Position numbers and translations under genes: made by a program. From positions 868,001 through 932,000 of the forward strand of contig QJPP01000273.1 in assembly GCA_003996215.1 (NCBI GenBank): DNA of 64,000 nucleotides. Direction: 5' to 3'. The stretch comes from Jaltomata sinuosa. Lineage: Eukaryota > Streptophyta > Magnoliopsida > Solanales > Solanaceae. Positions 22,641 to 36,900 of the stretch are shown piece by piece; the stretch's first letter is position 1; each line of letters begins with the position of its first letter. The notes under the pieces are model-generated. The model did not search any database and was not told the origin of the DNA. It saw only the letters and a list, made by a program, of their open reading frames with translations.

Positions 22641-25163
22641 GATGTTCACAAAAATAATTGAGTTGACTTCATTCTTTACTTTTACTAATTAATTAATTAA
22701 TTAATATATATATATATATATATATATATTATACACGATTATATAATGATTATAATTTAAAATTGTTATAAAAATTCCTAAATTTTCAAATCGTGAATCC
22801 GCCTATACTATTAAAGATAAGGTTGGAAAGGATTGATTAGAGCTATGGTGGACACATGCACCCCCACCAACCAACAAAAAGCAATCCACAAAACCTACCC
22901 AAAAAGTTTCATTTTTCACATGTTAAATTTCCAAAAAGTATATATCTTTTTTATATAGAATTTTGAACAAGATATTAATTTTCAAATTACTATTTTGTAT
23001 TTTAATTTAATATTTGATTTATAAATTTATATCACTCATATACTAACATCCTAATTCAAAAGACTTGGTAGAATGTTTGAACATGTGATATAAAATCATA
23101 ATTTTAAATCAGTGTTTAAATATGTGATTTGGGTTCATAATTTTAAATCCCAATTTCTCCAAAAAAATTGATTTTGAGATTTCAAATTGTGATTTTAATT
23201 TTTTTTGTTTTAAATATAATACTTGACCTATAAATTTATATTTTGTAAGAAAAAAGATCATTGCTTTAAATTTTGCAAACAAAAATAAAAATCATGCTCG
23301 ATGTGAAGAGATTGTTTGTACCATGTGCAAGATTATATTAAAGAATAATTATTTACTACTATTGTTAACTAGTTAATCTTTATAAAATTATGTGTATTTT
23401 AAAATTTGTACTCGTATTTATTTAAACGAACATAGAGATATGCGATTTATCAATGTTACGCCTTTGGATATTCTGAATTGGTAAGATTGTATAAGAATTG
23501 GAGAATTTTTTTTAATTTTCACAACTTATAGGATTTTCATATTTATGAAAAAAGTATTACTTAAGCAATCTAAATTATACGTCGAAATAAAATTCTAAAA
23601 AAAAAGGGTACAATATTGCCGGCATAATAAATTTTGGGTGAGATGCCTAATTTAGAGAAAAGTATGAGGGTAATTAAGATAATAAATTAGTAAATCAAGG
23701 ACAGAAACGAATCGTTTAGTACACAGACTAAATTATTTCAAAATTATAATCTCTAAATTAATTTATTCTAAATTTAATGAAATAAGATGAAATATTTCAA
23801 AATTAAGTTTGATTGACAGTATAAATATATCTCAAAATAAATTTATATCATTAATCAAATATATCATAAATTTAATTATAAAATATTTTATCTTATATCT
23901 CGTACCAAATGACGCCAAAAAGACTTGAAAACAAGGCCACTATTTATTGTCCCATTGCAGACCAAAAAGGACATCTAATCAACATTCACCATGGGTTTAT
24001 TGACTAATAAGGACATTACAATAATATCTCAAAATTTATATGAAGCTATAAATAGCACATGTAAAACAAGTCCATTGAATAATTGAGTAAAAAAAGACAA
24101 AAGTGACATATTGACAAAAAGGTCCTTCCACAAGCAAAATGAAAAATAATGATAATAAAAAAAAGAGATATCAATAACCCCTTAAACTTATCATCTCAAC
24201 ATTCGAACTATGACATATTTCAATCGAGCACCTAAACACGTGATAAAGTATTTTGATTAAACATTTCAAATCAAATTTTGGAAATGTTTCCGCAACTATT
24301 TTCAAACGTTCATTAGTTAACTCAATAAAATATGTCATATTCTTTAGTTACAAACTGGTTCAGTTGAAACAGATTTGTAATTTTATGATTTATTGAGACT
24401 AAAGCGTATAATTAAAAAAGATGACATCAATTTATCTATTTAATTACAAAATTTATTATCTCTCTCAGACAGCTAATTCTGCAAAAATCTTTTTCCATCA
24501 CTTGGGTAGGACCCCAAAAGATATTTATGTACTTAAATTAAAATTTTCACCTAAAAGGTACGTAAGATTTTAATTCTAAGTTTGTGATTTCAATTTTTAT
24601 AAATTTTTATTTATAAGTTTATATTTTTATAAAAAGATATTTATAATTTTAAATCTTAAAAAAGTAAGGCTCATGCTCGATGTAAAAAAAATTATTTTTA
24701 CTATATGAGTAGGAATATATTAAAGAATAGCTAGTTATTAATACTATTGTTAATTTATTAGATTAATCAAAAACAAAAGAGAAATATACTATGATTTGAT
24801 CAATGAACCTACATATGAGAAAACTAATAATATAAAAGAAAGCATAAAAACTATCGAGAGAATAATTTTCCTCTAAATAAGATTCTTTAACTCTAAAGGA
24901 GTATATATATTGTAAATGCTATTTTGTTAATCCAGAACTTAATTTATATTTTCAAAAAGTGGTTACCCATACATGAAAGATTATATTTTTCTTTTGAGAA
25001 AAATAAAACTCAATTATGATAAATTCTATGTCTTTCTTCGAAAAGCGATAACGTTCAAATATAATAAGAAAATCAGGATAAATTCTAACACCGTACTAGC
25101 CATCATTATTAGTCACTTTTAATTGTTGATTTTCGCGACACAACCAACACCTTTCTCAGAGGA

Positions 25164-25433
25164 TTGGGCTGCTCCGGAGCGCTGGCCCTGGCGATTGCAT
25201 GGTTTCTTCAATTCTGCATTTCTGAATCGTCAAACATGATGGCTCCTTCGGGGGCCTCTGGCTCAGGATCAGGTGAGGGCGCTGGAGGAAGGGGCTTCAG
25301 TTTGACTGATTTATTTGGAAGCAGTTCCCCTGTTAATTTCGAAGCCGGTCTCAACCAATCGGCCCCGGACTCTCCCAACCCTGGTGAACCCGCAGTGCCT
25401 CCTATTGCTGATAAGATCAACTATCACCATTGA
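25164..25433 (+). other. GC-rich 89-codon open frame of unknown origin
   Basis: Begins with a TTG rather than ATG; the first in-frame ATG is at about 25197. The translation starts with a hydrophobic stretch (ALALAIAWFLQF) and then is Gly/Ser/Pro-rich (GASGSGSGEGAGG, SPNPGEPAVPPIAD). The block at 25158-25435 is clearly richer in G and C than the AT-rich DNA on both sides, which suggests an inserted piece, possibly mitochondrial. I do not recognise the protein, and a functional gene is unlikely. Confidence 0.4.
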
Positions 25434-27873
25434 TGTAGTTTATGCTACTTCACAGCATAGTCCCATCACTCTTTATTTCACGTAGACAATGGAACATGCA
25501 TGTTTGACAATCAATGTTTTCGTTTTACCTATTTTTGAAAAATATTTTTCTTACTCTATATAGGAAAGTTATTTTTTTAAAATTAGAGAAAAATAATTTT
25601 ATTTGTGAAATATTTAAGCTAACCAAACATGAAAAAACTGAAAAATATTTTCTGAAAAGGGAAAACTACCTGATATAAACTTCAATTTTGCGATTTAGAG
25701 CTGGTATATCCCTCGTTGAAAAAATAGCTCACATATATTTTTACCGCTACACAAATGGTCCAAATATACCTTCGACTCATGAAATATTTGACCCTTCTTG
25801 CAAAGTTTAACGGTATATTTTGATCATTCTCACACATAATTTTTTTTTAATTCTTCAATTCAACGGATAATTTAGGTTATTGTGATTGAGAGATGATATA
25901 CCCCTCAACGGCTAAGTCATTGGGAATCCTCACGATTCAAATGAATTTCATTTGTCCACAACTTAGATATTCTAGGTGATGCAGAGCGTATTCTCTCTTG
26001 TATTGCTAATCCTAGCTATCATATTATGATTTAAAAAATGTGTTCTTCCAACATCTATTGTGGTATATATATACTCTATAGTCTAGGGTTAGGCAGAGGA
26101 CAAGCTAATGCGCTAACGAGCTAATTAGTACCCTGTGATGCTCATGCATAACATGGGGCAAGCCTCTGAACAAGGGGTGCACATTACACCTTAGGCGAAT
26201 CTTACATCAGTATGGGAGAAGATAATTAGAGACCTTATCAAAATGAGTTCAAAACCAACCGTGCGGCGTGCCTTTTGAGTTAAAATCCAAGGAAAAAAAA
26301 TTAATGCGAGCCTAAACCCAAAATGAACAATACTTTAACAGTTGGATCAAGACTTTTACCCACCCCTTTGTGGGTGGACCCAAACCAATATTTATTTTCA
26401 ATATCACTAACTTATCACAAAAAAGAGAAATAAAAAACTTTCAATTTTTCTCCTTTTTTTTTGACTTTTCAACAACTGAATTCATATTTTCTAGTTAATA
26501 TATTTTATATTTTTATATTGTTAAAAAAGACAATATATATATTAGTACGTAATAAAATATCAAAACAAGCAAATTTTAGCAGAAAACAATACTAAAAAGT
26601 TGAAATAATAGAATTCGATTAGAAAAATTGATAACTTGATTTGAGAATTCTTATTTGATGCTTCAATATACTTTATGCAATATTTGGTGCCCGAGAAAAA
26701 ACAAAAGTACATTGTAGCTTATATCTTTTAAAGCAATTTAATTAAAGACTCTTAAAGAAACAACTAAGAAATATAAAAGTAGATTGAGTATTATAGAAAA
26801 GCCAATTAGATTATGTATTCTATACTTTACTTGGTGATTTGGATTCCTTCTTTTTGCTTAATTAGTTAAGACATAATACATAAACATGTCTTTTAACTTA
26901 GCTTCAACTGGTATTTATGCTCTTCAACTTTAGGTGTGCGTATTATATCACATTTATATATTACGTCATTAATTAGTTAACTATTTCCTTTCAATGATAA
27001 ATAGAACTTAAAATACTTTATCATTTTTTTTCAAAAAAAGTAGAAAAAAATATAATTTATTGATGAAAAGCGGGGCGGCCTCAAAAATAAAAAACCTAAA
27101 GCCTAGGTTTTAGAGGCTTCACCCAAAAATCGTCCCTAAATGAATTTCTGGTTAATGACAATCTTATGATTGCCACTTTCCTCTCTGATCCCACTTTTTT
27201 TTTTTTATTGAATCGACTAACTGTAATTATAAGTTACATGCCTTGAACTCGTACAAAGATTCTTCTCTCTATGGCCTCCTTTAAACTCAATACATTATTG
27301 GTGGGGTAAAGATTTTGTATTATTGTCCATCAAGTGTACGACATTCTTTAAATTAGCCAATAATTTAAAGAAAACTTTTAAGGTGTTTGATGATATGTTT
27401 TTGCTAAAAGTTTCTTTTGTGGTTGCTTATGAAACTTTTTTATTAGACATGCTATAAACTCCTTTTAAATGAAGAATTTCAACTAATTTACTAGTATTTT
27501 CGTTTTAATTTGATTGACTTAATTTTCTTTTTAGTCCATTTTTTAAAAAATGATTTTTTTTAAAGTAATTTTTTAATTATAACTTTCCACATGATAAATT
27601 AGGGTAGAGAGTTATTTTTGTAGTTGTGCGTCGCCTATCTTCTCCTCTCATACCAGTAGTAGTTTTTGTCCTTCGATTTATGTTACTATTTAAGAACTGG
27701 ACGAGTTAGACTATGACTCATTATTTAACCCATTTCAGTCCAAATATTTTTTGGGCGGACATGTCAATTCAAGTTAGCCTGTTTTGATTAGCCGAAATTC
27801 AGTCCAACTCGTCCATTTTAACAACCATATTTATAAACCTATTTTAATATCCATGCAAGAGAACTCCACCATC

Positions 27874-27881
27874 TATATAAA
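27874..27881 (+). promoter_or_regulatory. TATA box of the first lipoxygenase gene
   Basis: TATATAAA 80 bp before the ATG at 27954. The same TATATAAAGAGAAC block and the following leader (ATACAAACCAA, ATATCTTCTTGAC) occur at the same distance upstream of the second lipoxygenase and once more at 46110. Confidence 0.75.
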
Positions 27882-27953
27882 GAGAACTCCTTAGAGACCA
27901 TAATACAAACCAAACCATATATCTTCTTGACACCAAAGAAGAGGAAAAAAAAA

Positions 27954-30900
27954 ATGTTGAAGCCTCATCTACAACAATCATCACAATCCACAAAAGCCCT
28001 AATTCCATGGAATACTAAGCCACTCATTTTATTAGCATCTTTTCCCACAAATATTTCAAATAAAAACCTTAGAATAAAAATGAATAAGAAGAATTTTAGT
28101 GTTCATTATAATAATGCAAATAGCACTAAGGCTGTGCTTAGTTCTACTGAAAAATCAACAGGTGTTAAAGCTGTGGTAACTGTCCAAAAACAAGTTAATA
28201 TAAGTTTATCAAGAGGACTTGATGATATTGGTGATTTGCTTGGTAAATCACTACTTTTGTGGATTGTTGCTGCTGAGCTTGATCCTAGTAAGTATATTTT
28301 ATGTTGTTTTGGTCCTTCAGAAATGTCGTTGCACTCGTGTGAGATCCTTCATGAATTTTATTTAGTTAGTAGGAGTAGTATTTTATGTTTGCTCTGGTCC
28401 TCCAGAAATGTTGATGTTACACTCGTGTGGGATCCTTCAGATTTTAAAGTTCTTATAATTGAACTCGTTATACTTTTGAAATTATGATTTCAAAAACTTG
28501 AAACTTTGTTGATATTTTAGTGATTTTTCAGACATATATCCGTTCAATTGAACTTGTTGAAATTAAACTAAAGTGTACAAATCAAGGATTTTTGAACTTA
28601 TTAAGAGAGATTACAGAGTTCAAACTTAATTTTGATACATAGATAGATATTTTAATTTAGTTTTAACTGACAATTAAGTACTTTAATTTTGAGTATGTAT
28701 GTTTAGAAATCTCAATTCGTTTTCACAGTATTAGTAATTAAATATTTCATCTTACAAAATGATCATCTAGACACCTTCGAAACTTATGTATTACGTTTGC
28801 GTCAGGTATCCATGAGACACAATTCGAACGGGTTAGTGTTTAGTTGTCAGTTGAGACCAAGTTGAGGTGTCTAGATGTGTACTCTCAAATTTGAAATTCT
28901 TACTTGAAAGTCAAGGCCAAATTTGAATATTTGTTTATGCATTATACCATTAATAATAGACTCGACGTAGCTAACAAATATTTTTTGATAATTCACCGCT
29001 AATGCATCATTAAAAGAGTATCACGTAATTGGAACATAGGGGTTATTAACTTTAGAGAATATTTTTTCTGTCCGAATTTATATGAAATTCTTTTTTTTTT
29101 GTTACTTCAAAAAAGAATAATATTATTTTATATTTCGAATCTTTAAATTTCTCATTTTACTCAATCAGTGAAATAGTATCTCCCTTCCCCACCCACCCCA
29201 ACCCAACCCAAAAAAAAGCATGTTTTTTTTCTTACTCATATTATTTAAATATAGTGTAGTAGTTAAATAATTGTGCCTTTGACAAGACATGTGGATACCA
29301 TTAAGTTTGCAAATTTTCTTCTATCACAAAGTACTAATGTAACGTGCACAACAGAAGGAAACTGAAAACAATTTAAAGTAAAAAGTAACTTAAAACTATG
29401 CATGTGATTGAAAGTACTAATTTCGAAAGGTTATATATATCTAACATGGTCGTTTGGTTGGAAACACGTTATCCCGAAATTAATTATTCCAAAATTAATT
29501 ATCTCAGAATTAGCTATTTCGAGATAAGTTATCTCATAATGTATATGAGATAATTTATCCCACCACTATGATATAAATGGTGGGATAAGTTATCCCGGAC
29601 TTGGCAACCAAACAAGACACCAAAATTTTATCCCTGGACTATTTATTTTTATCCCTCACACCAAACAAACCCTAAAGCTTCTCCCACGATGGTATGTCGT
29701 ATTCTTGATTTTGACTTGGCACGAAGAAGTTTAAAAAAATAATTTTTTTAATTTTATAATTTTAAACTAAAGATAGTTAGAATGCACCAAAATATTCTTT
29801 AATCTTGTGATCTTAAGCATGTCATATAAAAAGTTATAATTCAAAAGCTGTCAAAAGAAAAAGATTTTTTTTTTTAAAACGAACTAAAAAAATTGAACAA
29901 ACAAACTACAACGGAAGAAGTATTATTTTACTTTTTAATTTTTTTGACAAACTTAATTGAATTGGCTAAACAAGTTGAAGAGTCTACCAACATATATAAA
30001 AAGATAACATGTAAAATTTTATTGAAGTTACGGTAAGAACTCATAAACTTCAAATTTTGGATTTGCGCCTACGCTTTTAGTATCTCTTTTATTCTAATTT
30101 CTTGCTTCATAATTGTTTAAAATTCTCGCTCTTTTATGCTAAAAAAATATATCTTCCTCTAATCTTTTAATTTCCAACTTACATTTAATTGTAATTCTTT
30201 GATTATTAAACATTATATTAATTATTTTATTATCTCTATATTTTTTTAAAAGAGACTGGAATTGAGAAGCCAAACATTAAGGTATTTGCACATCGTGGAC
30301 GAGATGTGGATGGTGACACACATTATGAGGCTGATTTTGTAATTCCTGAAGACTTTGGGGACGTTGGTGCAATTTTAGTAGAAAATGAGCACCACAAGGA
30401 AATGTATGTGAAGAATATAGTAATTGACGGTTTTGCCCATGGCAAAGTTGATATTACATGCAACTCTTGGGTTCATTCCAAATTTGATAATCCTGAAAAA
30501 AGGATTTTCTTCACAAATAAGGTTTGAAAAAAAAAATTCACTCCTCTCTTTATTTATGCTTTATTTGATTTATTAGACAGGATTTCTTCGTCCAGAATAA
30601 ATGAAGTAATCGGTTAACTTTCACGATGGACAAGAATATACGATTTTATTTTTAAGAATTGATTTGGGTTATATACACTGACTTGATTTATTAGATAGAA
30701 TTGCTTCGTTTAGAATAAGAAGTAACTATAATAGACGAAAATATGATCTTATTATGGAATAATGAATTTAATTAAGTTATATATACTGAAAATAGAAATT
30801 TATTTAATTACTCAACTCATTCTAACCTGCACAAATTCAGTCTAACTCGCTACTTTGACACTCTTAGGTAGACATGAGATTCGAACTGATCATAACCTCT

Positions 30901-33900
30901 ATGCATACTATAATAATACTCCCTCCATTTTAATTTATTTTGGTTTAGTTTGACTTGGCACGAAATTTAAAAAAATAATTTTTTTTTGAATTTTGTGGTC
31001 GTAAATTAAAGATATGTCAAACGTACCAAAATGCCCTTTAATCCTGCCGTCTTAAACATGCCATGTGAAAAGTTAGAATTAAAGAGTTGCTAAAAAAGGA
31101 GAAAAAATATTCTTTTTGAAATGTACTAAAACGAAAAATAGGTCAACCAAATTAAAATGAAGGAGTACTATATATTTTGAAATATGTGACCGTCTCTTAA
31201 AAATGTTTAAGCTATTTACTTAATTGTGTCTTCAACGTTTAATATTTTTGCAGTCATATTTACCAACTCAAACTCCAAGTGGAGTAAATAGGCTGAGGGA
31301 GGGAGAACTTGTAACAATAAGAGGTGATGGATTTGGAGAAAGAAAAAAATATGAGAGGATTTATGATTATGATGTTTATAATGATCTTGGTGATGGTAAT
31401 GGTGATGGTAAAAGACCAGTACTTGGTGGAAAAGAATTTCCCTATCCTAGAAGGTGCAGAACTGGTAGATCAAGAAGCAAAAAAGGTACATTATTTCAAT
31501 CTCGAATTTGAGTTTTGAAAAATAGGTAAATTCCCGGCCCTGCCCCCCTATAAATGACCTTATATAACGTGAATCTTGATTAGCTGAGTCAATGAATTTT
31601 GAGTATCAAAATGATTATACAGAAACATGAATTTCTAATTTATCGACACTTTTTTTGGGAAACACCACAAGTATAATTATAAGTTCAAATCAACCAAAAA
31701 TCATAAGTTGGTTAACTCGACTTATGATATTTCAATTCATAAGTACTTTAGATTTGACCAAAGGTTTTAAAACTGATTTACTTATTGATTTGACAAAAAG
31801 AAAACTATCTAATCTTTAACAGTTTTTGTAATGAGCGATTGACATAAATAGTCACTCACATCAAAATGATAGTCTTTTATATATTAATATATGATATACA
31901 TTTTTAATATGTAATGATATGCTTTTTAATATATATTTAACTAATAAATATAATTTTATTTTTGCTGATCGGCCAAATAGGTAACTTGTCATTTGGTAAT
32001 CACCAAAATGTTCTTTCAAAATAAAATTACTAACTCCCTCTATATTCCATTTTTGTCATTCACCCTTTACCGTATAGATTTTTTTTTATTTTTTTATATT
32101 CTTCTTATAAATAATTTTAAGGATATTTAAGTCATTTTACTAGAAAAAAACACTTATTAAATACACCAATTACTTATTATTAGTTTCAATTCTTCTATAA
32201 TGCGATTAATTTATCAAAAAAGTTTTTGCACTTCTATTCGGACACATGACATAGCTGTTAAATAACAAAATCAATTTCTGTGGTACTTTAATTCAAACTA
32301 TTTTTTATTAATATTTGACAATTATCAATAATTTTTAATCAGCTAATCCAAATTGACTCTCTACTAGTGTACGTTTAACATATCGTAGCAGATGATAACG
32401 TGATAGCTAAAATAATAATTCTATATACTATCAGTACGTAGAAGTTAATTTTTGTGCATGCATGCAGATCCATTATCAGAATCAAGAAGTTCTTTTGTGT
32501 ACGTACCAAGAGATGAAGCATTTTCAGATATAAAGAGCTTAACATTCTCCGGCAACACCGTTCACTCCGTCCTACACGCCGTCGTGCCTGCGTTGGAGTC
32601 AGTCGTCTCCGATCCCGACCTCGGGTTTCCACATTTTCCGTCCATCGACTCGCTTTTCAACGTTGGCGTCGATCTACCGGGACTTAGTGATAAAAAAAGT
32701 GGCTTGTTTAGTGTTGTACCAAGGCTTATAAAGGCTATTTCTGATACACAAAAAGATGTCTTGCTCTTTGAAACCCCTCAATTGCTTGAAAGTAAGTACC
32801 CAAAAAACTATAAATTAACTATGTTTACGTTGCTCGGACTCTTTAAAAAATATTGACATGTGCATGTCGGATGTCTTAAAAATAGTGCATTTTTAGAGGA
32901 TTCGGCATGAATGTGACATCATTTTTGAAGAGTTCGAGTAACGTAACATGGTCTGATTGATTTAACATTGCATTTTAATTTGTTATTTTTTGTAGCTAGA
33001 ACTCTAAATATTGCACTAGAAATCTATATATGTTACTCGGATCCAACAAAAATATCATCGCACCCATTCGAACCATGAATTGAACCTCCGAAAATACATA
33101 ATATTTGGATGTTCCATCACGGGTACGACGACATTTTTCAAGGATCTGAGAAACATTGCTAGCACTCACTACTAGAAACAAAAGTTTTCTCATCGCGAAT
33201 CAGTGGAAAATTTGTGCTATAGGACATGATTTTCACAATCATTTTTCATCGAATCAGCTTACTGGGAAAATGCATAGTGAAAAATAGATTCTCATTGAAA
33301 TAGTGGAGAACTTCCTAATTTTTCTATATGAAAATATTACTATTTTTCTTTTTTCACCATTTTAATCAAAATATCTAGTGAAATAGACACTGAACCTTTT
33401 TCGATGGGAAAATAGTATTTTTTTTAGTAGTGACCGGAAACCTATATATATGTTGCTTGAATTCATCAAAAATGTTGTCACACCCGTTTGAATATTTAAA
33501 AAATGCATAGTATTTGAATAATTCAACATGAGTACGGCGATACTTTTAGAAAATAATATTATATATTTTTGATTGTGTTAATTATGGCAGGGGACAAATT
33601 TTCTTGGTTTAGAGATGTGGAATTTGCTCGTCAAACCTTAGCTGGTTTGAATCCATACAGTATACGATTGGTTACGGTACGTTATTCCGATAAAACTTAT
33701 CTGCATCAGATATTTACAAAAGTACTAATGTTAGTATTGGGGAACATAAATGCTGTTATATGATTTCAAATATTGATCATATGTTTAACTATTATATATA
33801 CATTGATATCGTAAATAATTGTCACAAAAAAACAAAAAAACTAAAATCAGTTGCGAACTTCATTGCTAATCTATCGCTACGTTCGTAACTAATACAATTT

Positions 33901-36900
33901 TTAGATAAGTGTATTTGATTGGTAAATGGCTTATTACAAATATACGAATAATGAAAACTTTTTTTTTTACTGTCAGTATATACGAGTTAAAATTTATTTA
34001 CATGAAATTACAGGAATGGCCATTGAAGAGCAAGCTAGACCCTAAGGTATATGGACCTCCTGAATCAGCAATCACAAAAGAGCTAATTGAACTTGAAATT
34101 GGAGGATATATGACTGTTGAAGAGGTATAAATACATCATTATATTGCGAGAAAAATATTTTATTTTGGTTTGTTTGTGGACAGACGATATCTGGTCAGGC
34201 CAATAGTTTGATCTTTGTATTTACGCGAATGGCCTTTCTTGAAGTCACTCTTTTAAAGTGTGACCCCCGTTAGCTCAACGGGCTAAATTTGTCTTTTAAA
34301 CGAAAAAAGTTTCATCCAACTACTTTTAAAGGCGAAATTTAGTTTGTTGAACGGTCATACGGTGCAAATAATCCACGGACAAGCCTGTGTCGTTTACATG
34401 ATTATATAAGGGACGTGATTTGCAAGAATGACCTCTATAAGGGGTGGTTTTGAACTTTTGGCCCCACTTAGTATATGTTTTTAAAAAATAATAAACTTTG
34501 TTTCCCATATTGGACATAAATTTGATTTGCCTATGAGGCAGGAGTTTAGGACATTGCAATATAGTGAATCTGCTCAATTTGCCGCGACTTCCGCCTAATA
34601 GGCAAAAATTGCATGCGTTGCTCAATTGTTCACATGTCAATTAAACTGAAATTCTCGCCCAATAGGCAAACACATTACACTATCTTTACTGTTTGTAACT
34701 TCTTTAAGTGGCCAGAACTTCTTGCCTCATAGACAGTACTAAATTTATGCACACATTATAACTAGAACTTATTCTCGATGGACAACAAATATCATATTTT
34801 TGTAAAGATTCTCGTAAGGAGGTCGTCAAAAATTCAAGATCGCCCCGTTATTTAGTATCATTTTTTTTTTGCAATATCTTGGATTATACATGATCTATAT
34901 ATAAAGTCTTCCTTCTAGATTATAGGGTAGCAGGTTAGCAGGTAATCACGCGTCGTCTAGTTTACCTTATCAGTGGTACTATTGCTTCTTCATTTACTTA
35001 CTTTTTTAGACTTCGATTCTACTATTATCTATTGTTTTCTTTCCTTCGGTTTTCATATTTGATTGTTGTTGCTACCGATATTCTTTATTGTATTTCTTTT
35101 TCCTACTTGTTTGATATGTTTTACCTGAGCCGAGGGTCTATATCGGAAATAACCTCTCTACCCTTATAAGGTAGGGGTAAGGCTGTGTACGCTCCACCCT
35201 CCCCATACATCCAACTTATGGGATTTCACTGAGTATATATACATGATTAATGCAGGCAGTTGAACAAAAGAAGTTGTTCATCCTAGATTACCATGATTTG
35301 CTATTGCCATATGTGAACAAAGTGAATGAACTCAAAGGGACAGTACTTTATGGATCAAGAACTTTGTTCTTCTTGACACCAGATGGCACATTGAGACCTT
35401 TGGCTATTGAGCTAACTAGGCCACCAGTAGATGATAAGCCTCAATGGAAGCAAGTTTTTTGTGCAACTTGGCATGCCACTGGTGCTTGGCTATGGAAATT
35501 GGCTAAAGCTCATGTTCTTTCTCATGACTCTGGCTATCACCAACTAGTTAGTCATTGGTAAGTGATATGATGATGTCGGTTACACTATCAGGTCATCTAA
35601 AAGATACTAACTAACGATAAGTCTTCTTAAAACGTGATGTATGTAATCTTAAAAATAAGACAGATTACCTGTTACCACAAGGTGACTTGATGGTGTAAAA
35701 ATTCCTTACACTGACGGTGCATCATTGTTAAGTGATATGATGATGTCAGTGTAAAGAATTTTTTACTCTATCAGCCACCTAGAAGATACTAACTAATGAT
35801 AAGTCTTCTTAAAACGTGAGATATGTAATCTTGAAAATAAGACAGGTTACCTGTTACAACAAGGAAAGGTGACTTGATGGTGTAAAAATTCCTTATACTG
35901 ACGGTGCATCATTGGTAAGTGATATGATGATGTCAGTGTAAAGAATTTTTTACTCTATCAGCCACCTAGAAGATACTAACTAATGATAAGTCTTCTTAAA
36001 ACGTGAGATATGTAATCTTGAAAATAAGACAGGTTACCTGTTACAACAAGGAAAGGTGACTTGATGGTGTAAAAATTCCTTATACTGACGGTGCATCATT
36101 GGTAAGTGATATGATGATGTCAGTGTAAAGAATTTTTTACTCTATCAGCCACCTAGAAGATACTAACTAATGATAAGTCTTCTTAAAACGTGAGATATGT
36201 AATCTTGAAAATAAGACAGGTTACCTGTTACAACAAGGAAAGGTGACTTGATGGTGTAAAAATTCCTTATACTGACGGTGTGTCATTGGAAAGTGATATG
36301 ATGATGTCAGTGTAAAGAATTTTTTACACTATCAGGTCAACTAAAAGATATACTAACTACATATAAGTCTTCTTAAAATAAAATATATGTAATCTTGAAA
36401 ATAAGACAGGTTACTTGTTACAACAAGTAAAGGCAACTTGATGGCATGTACAAAATTCCTTACACTAACGGTGCGTCATTGATAAGTGATATGATGGTGT
36501 CAGTGTAAAGAATTTTTAACACTATCAGATCACTTAGAAGATACTAATTACAAATAAGTCTTCTTAAAATGTGAGATATGTAATCTTGAAAAATAAGACA
36601 GTTTACCTGTTACAACAAGGAAAGGCGACTTGATGGCATGTACAAATTCCTTACACTGACGGTGCATATAACTTAAACTCTTTGCAGGCTAAGAACTCAT
36701 TGTTGTACAGAGCCATACATTATAGCAGCAAATAGGCAACTAAGTGCAATGCATCCAATATACAGATTATTGCATCCTCATTTCAGATACACAATGGAGA
36801 TAAATGCATTAGCTAGAGAAGCACTTATTAATGGCAATGGCATTATTGAGAGTTCATTTTTCCCTGGAAAGTATGCTACTGAGTTGAGTTCTGTTGCCTA

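Larger units (their letters stand above)
20216..27953. other. AT-rich spacer upstream of the first lipoxygenase
   Basis: No intact gene seen. It holds a plastid rps18 fragment (21017-21110), a 23-base G run (21152-21174), an inverted-repeat-rich stretch (about 22000-22640), an AT microsatellite (about 22704-22728), a GC-rich open frame (25164-25433) and a LINE-tail relic (about 27600-27690). Blocks around 20585-20790, 22840-22930, 23940-24130 and 24340-24480 recur in the same order around 42880-43120, 43140-43240, 44160-44340 and 44450-44600. This spacer is therefore part of the duplication that produced the two lipoxygenase genes. Confidence 0.65.

Noticed and set aside
25208..25420. Minus-strand frame opposite the GC-rich island
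   Set aside because: Pro/Glu-rich shadow of the plus-strand frame, with no features of its own.
35558..36670. Array with regular spacing that could suggest CRISPR-like repeats
   Set aside because: Units are about 187 bp, with no short-repeat/unique-spacer pattern, in a plant intron; an ordinary tandem repeat.
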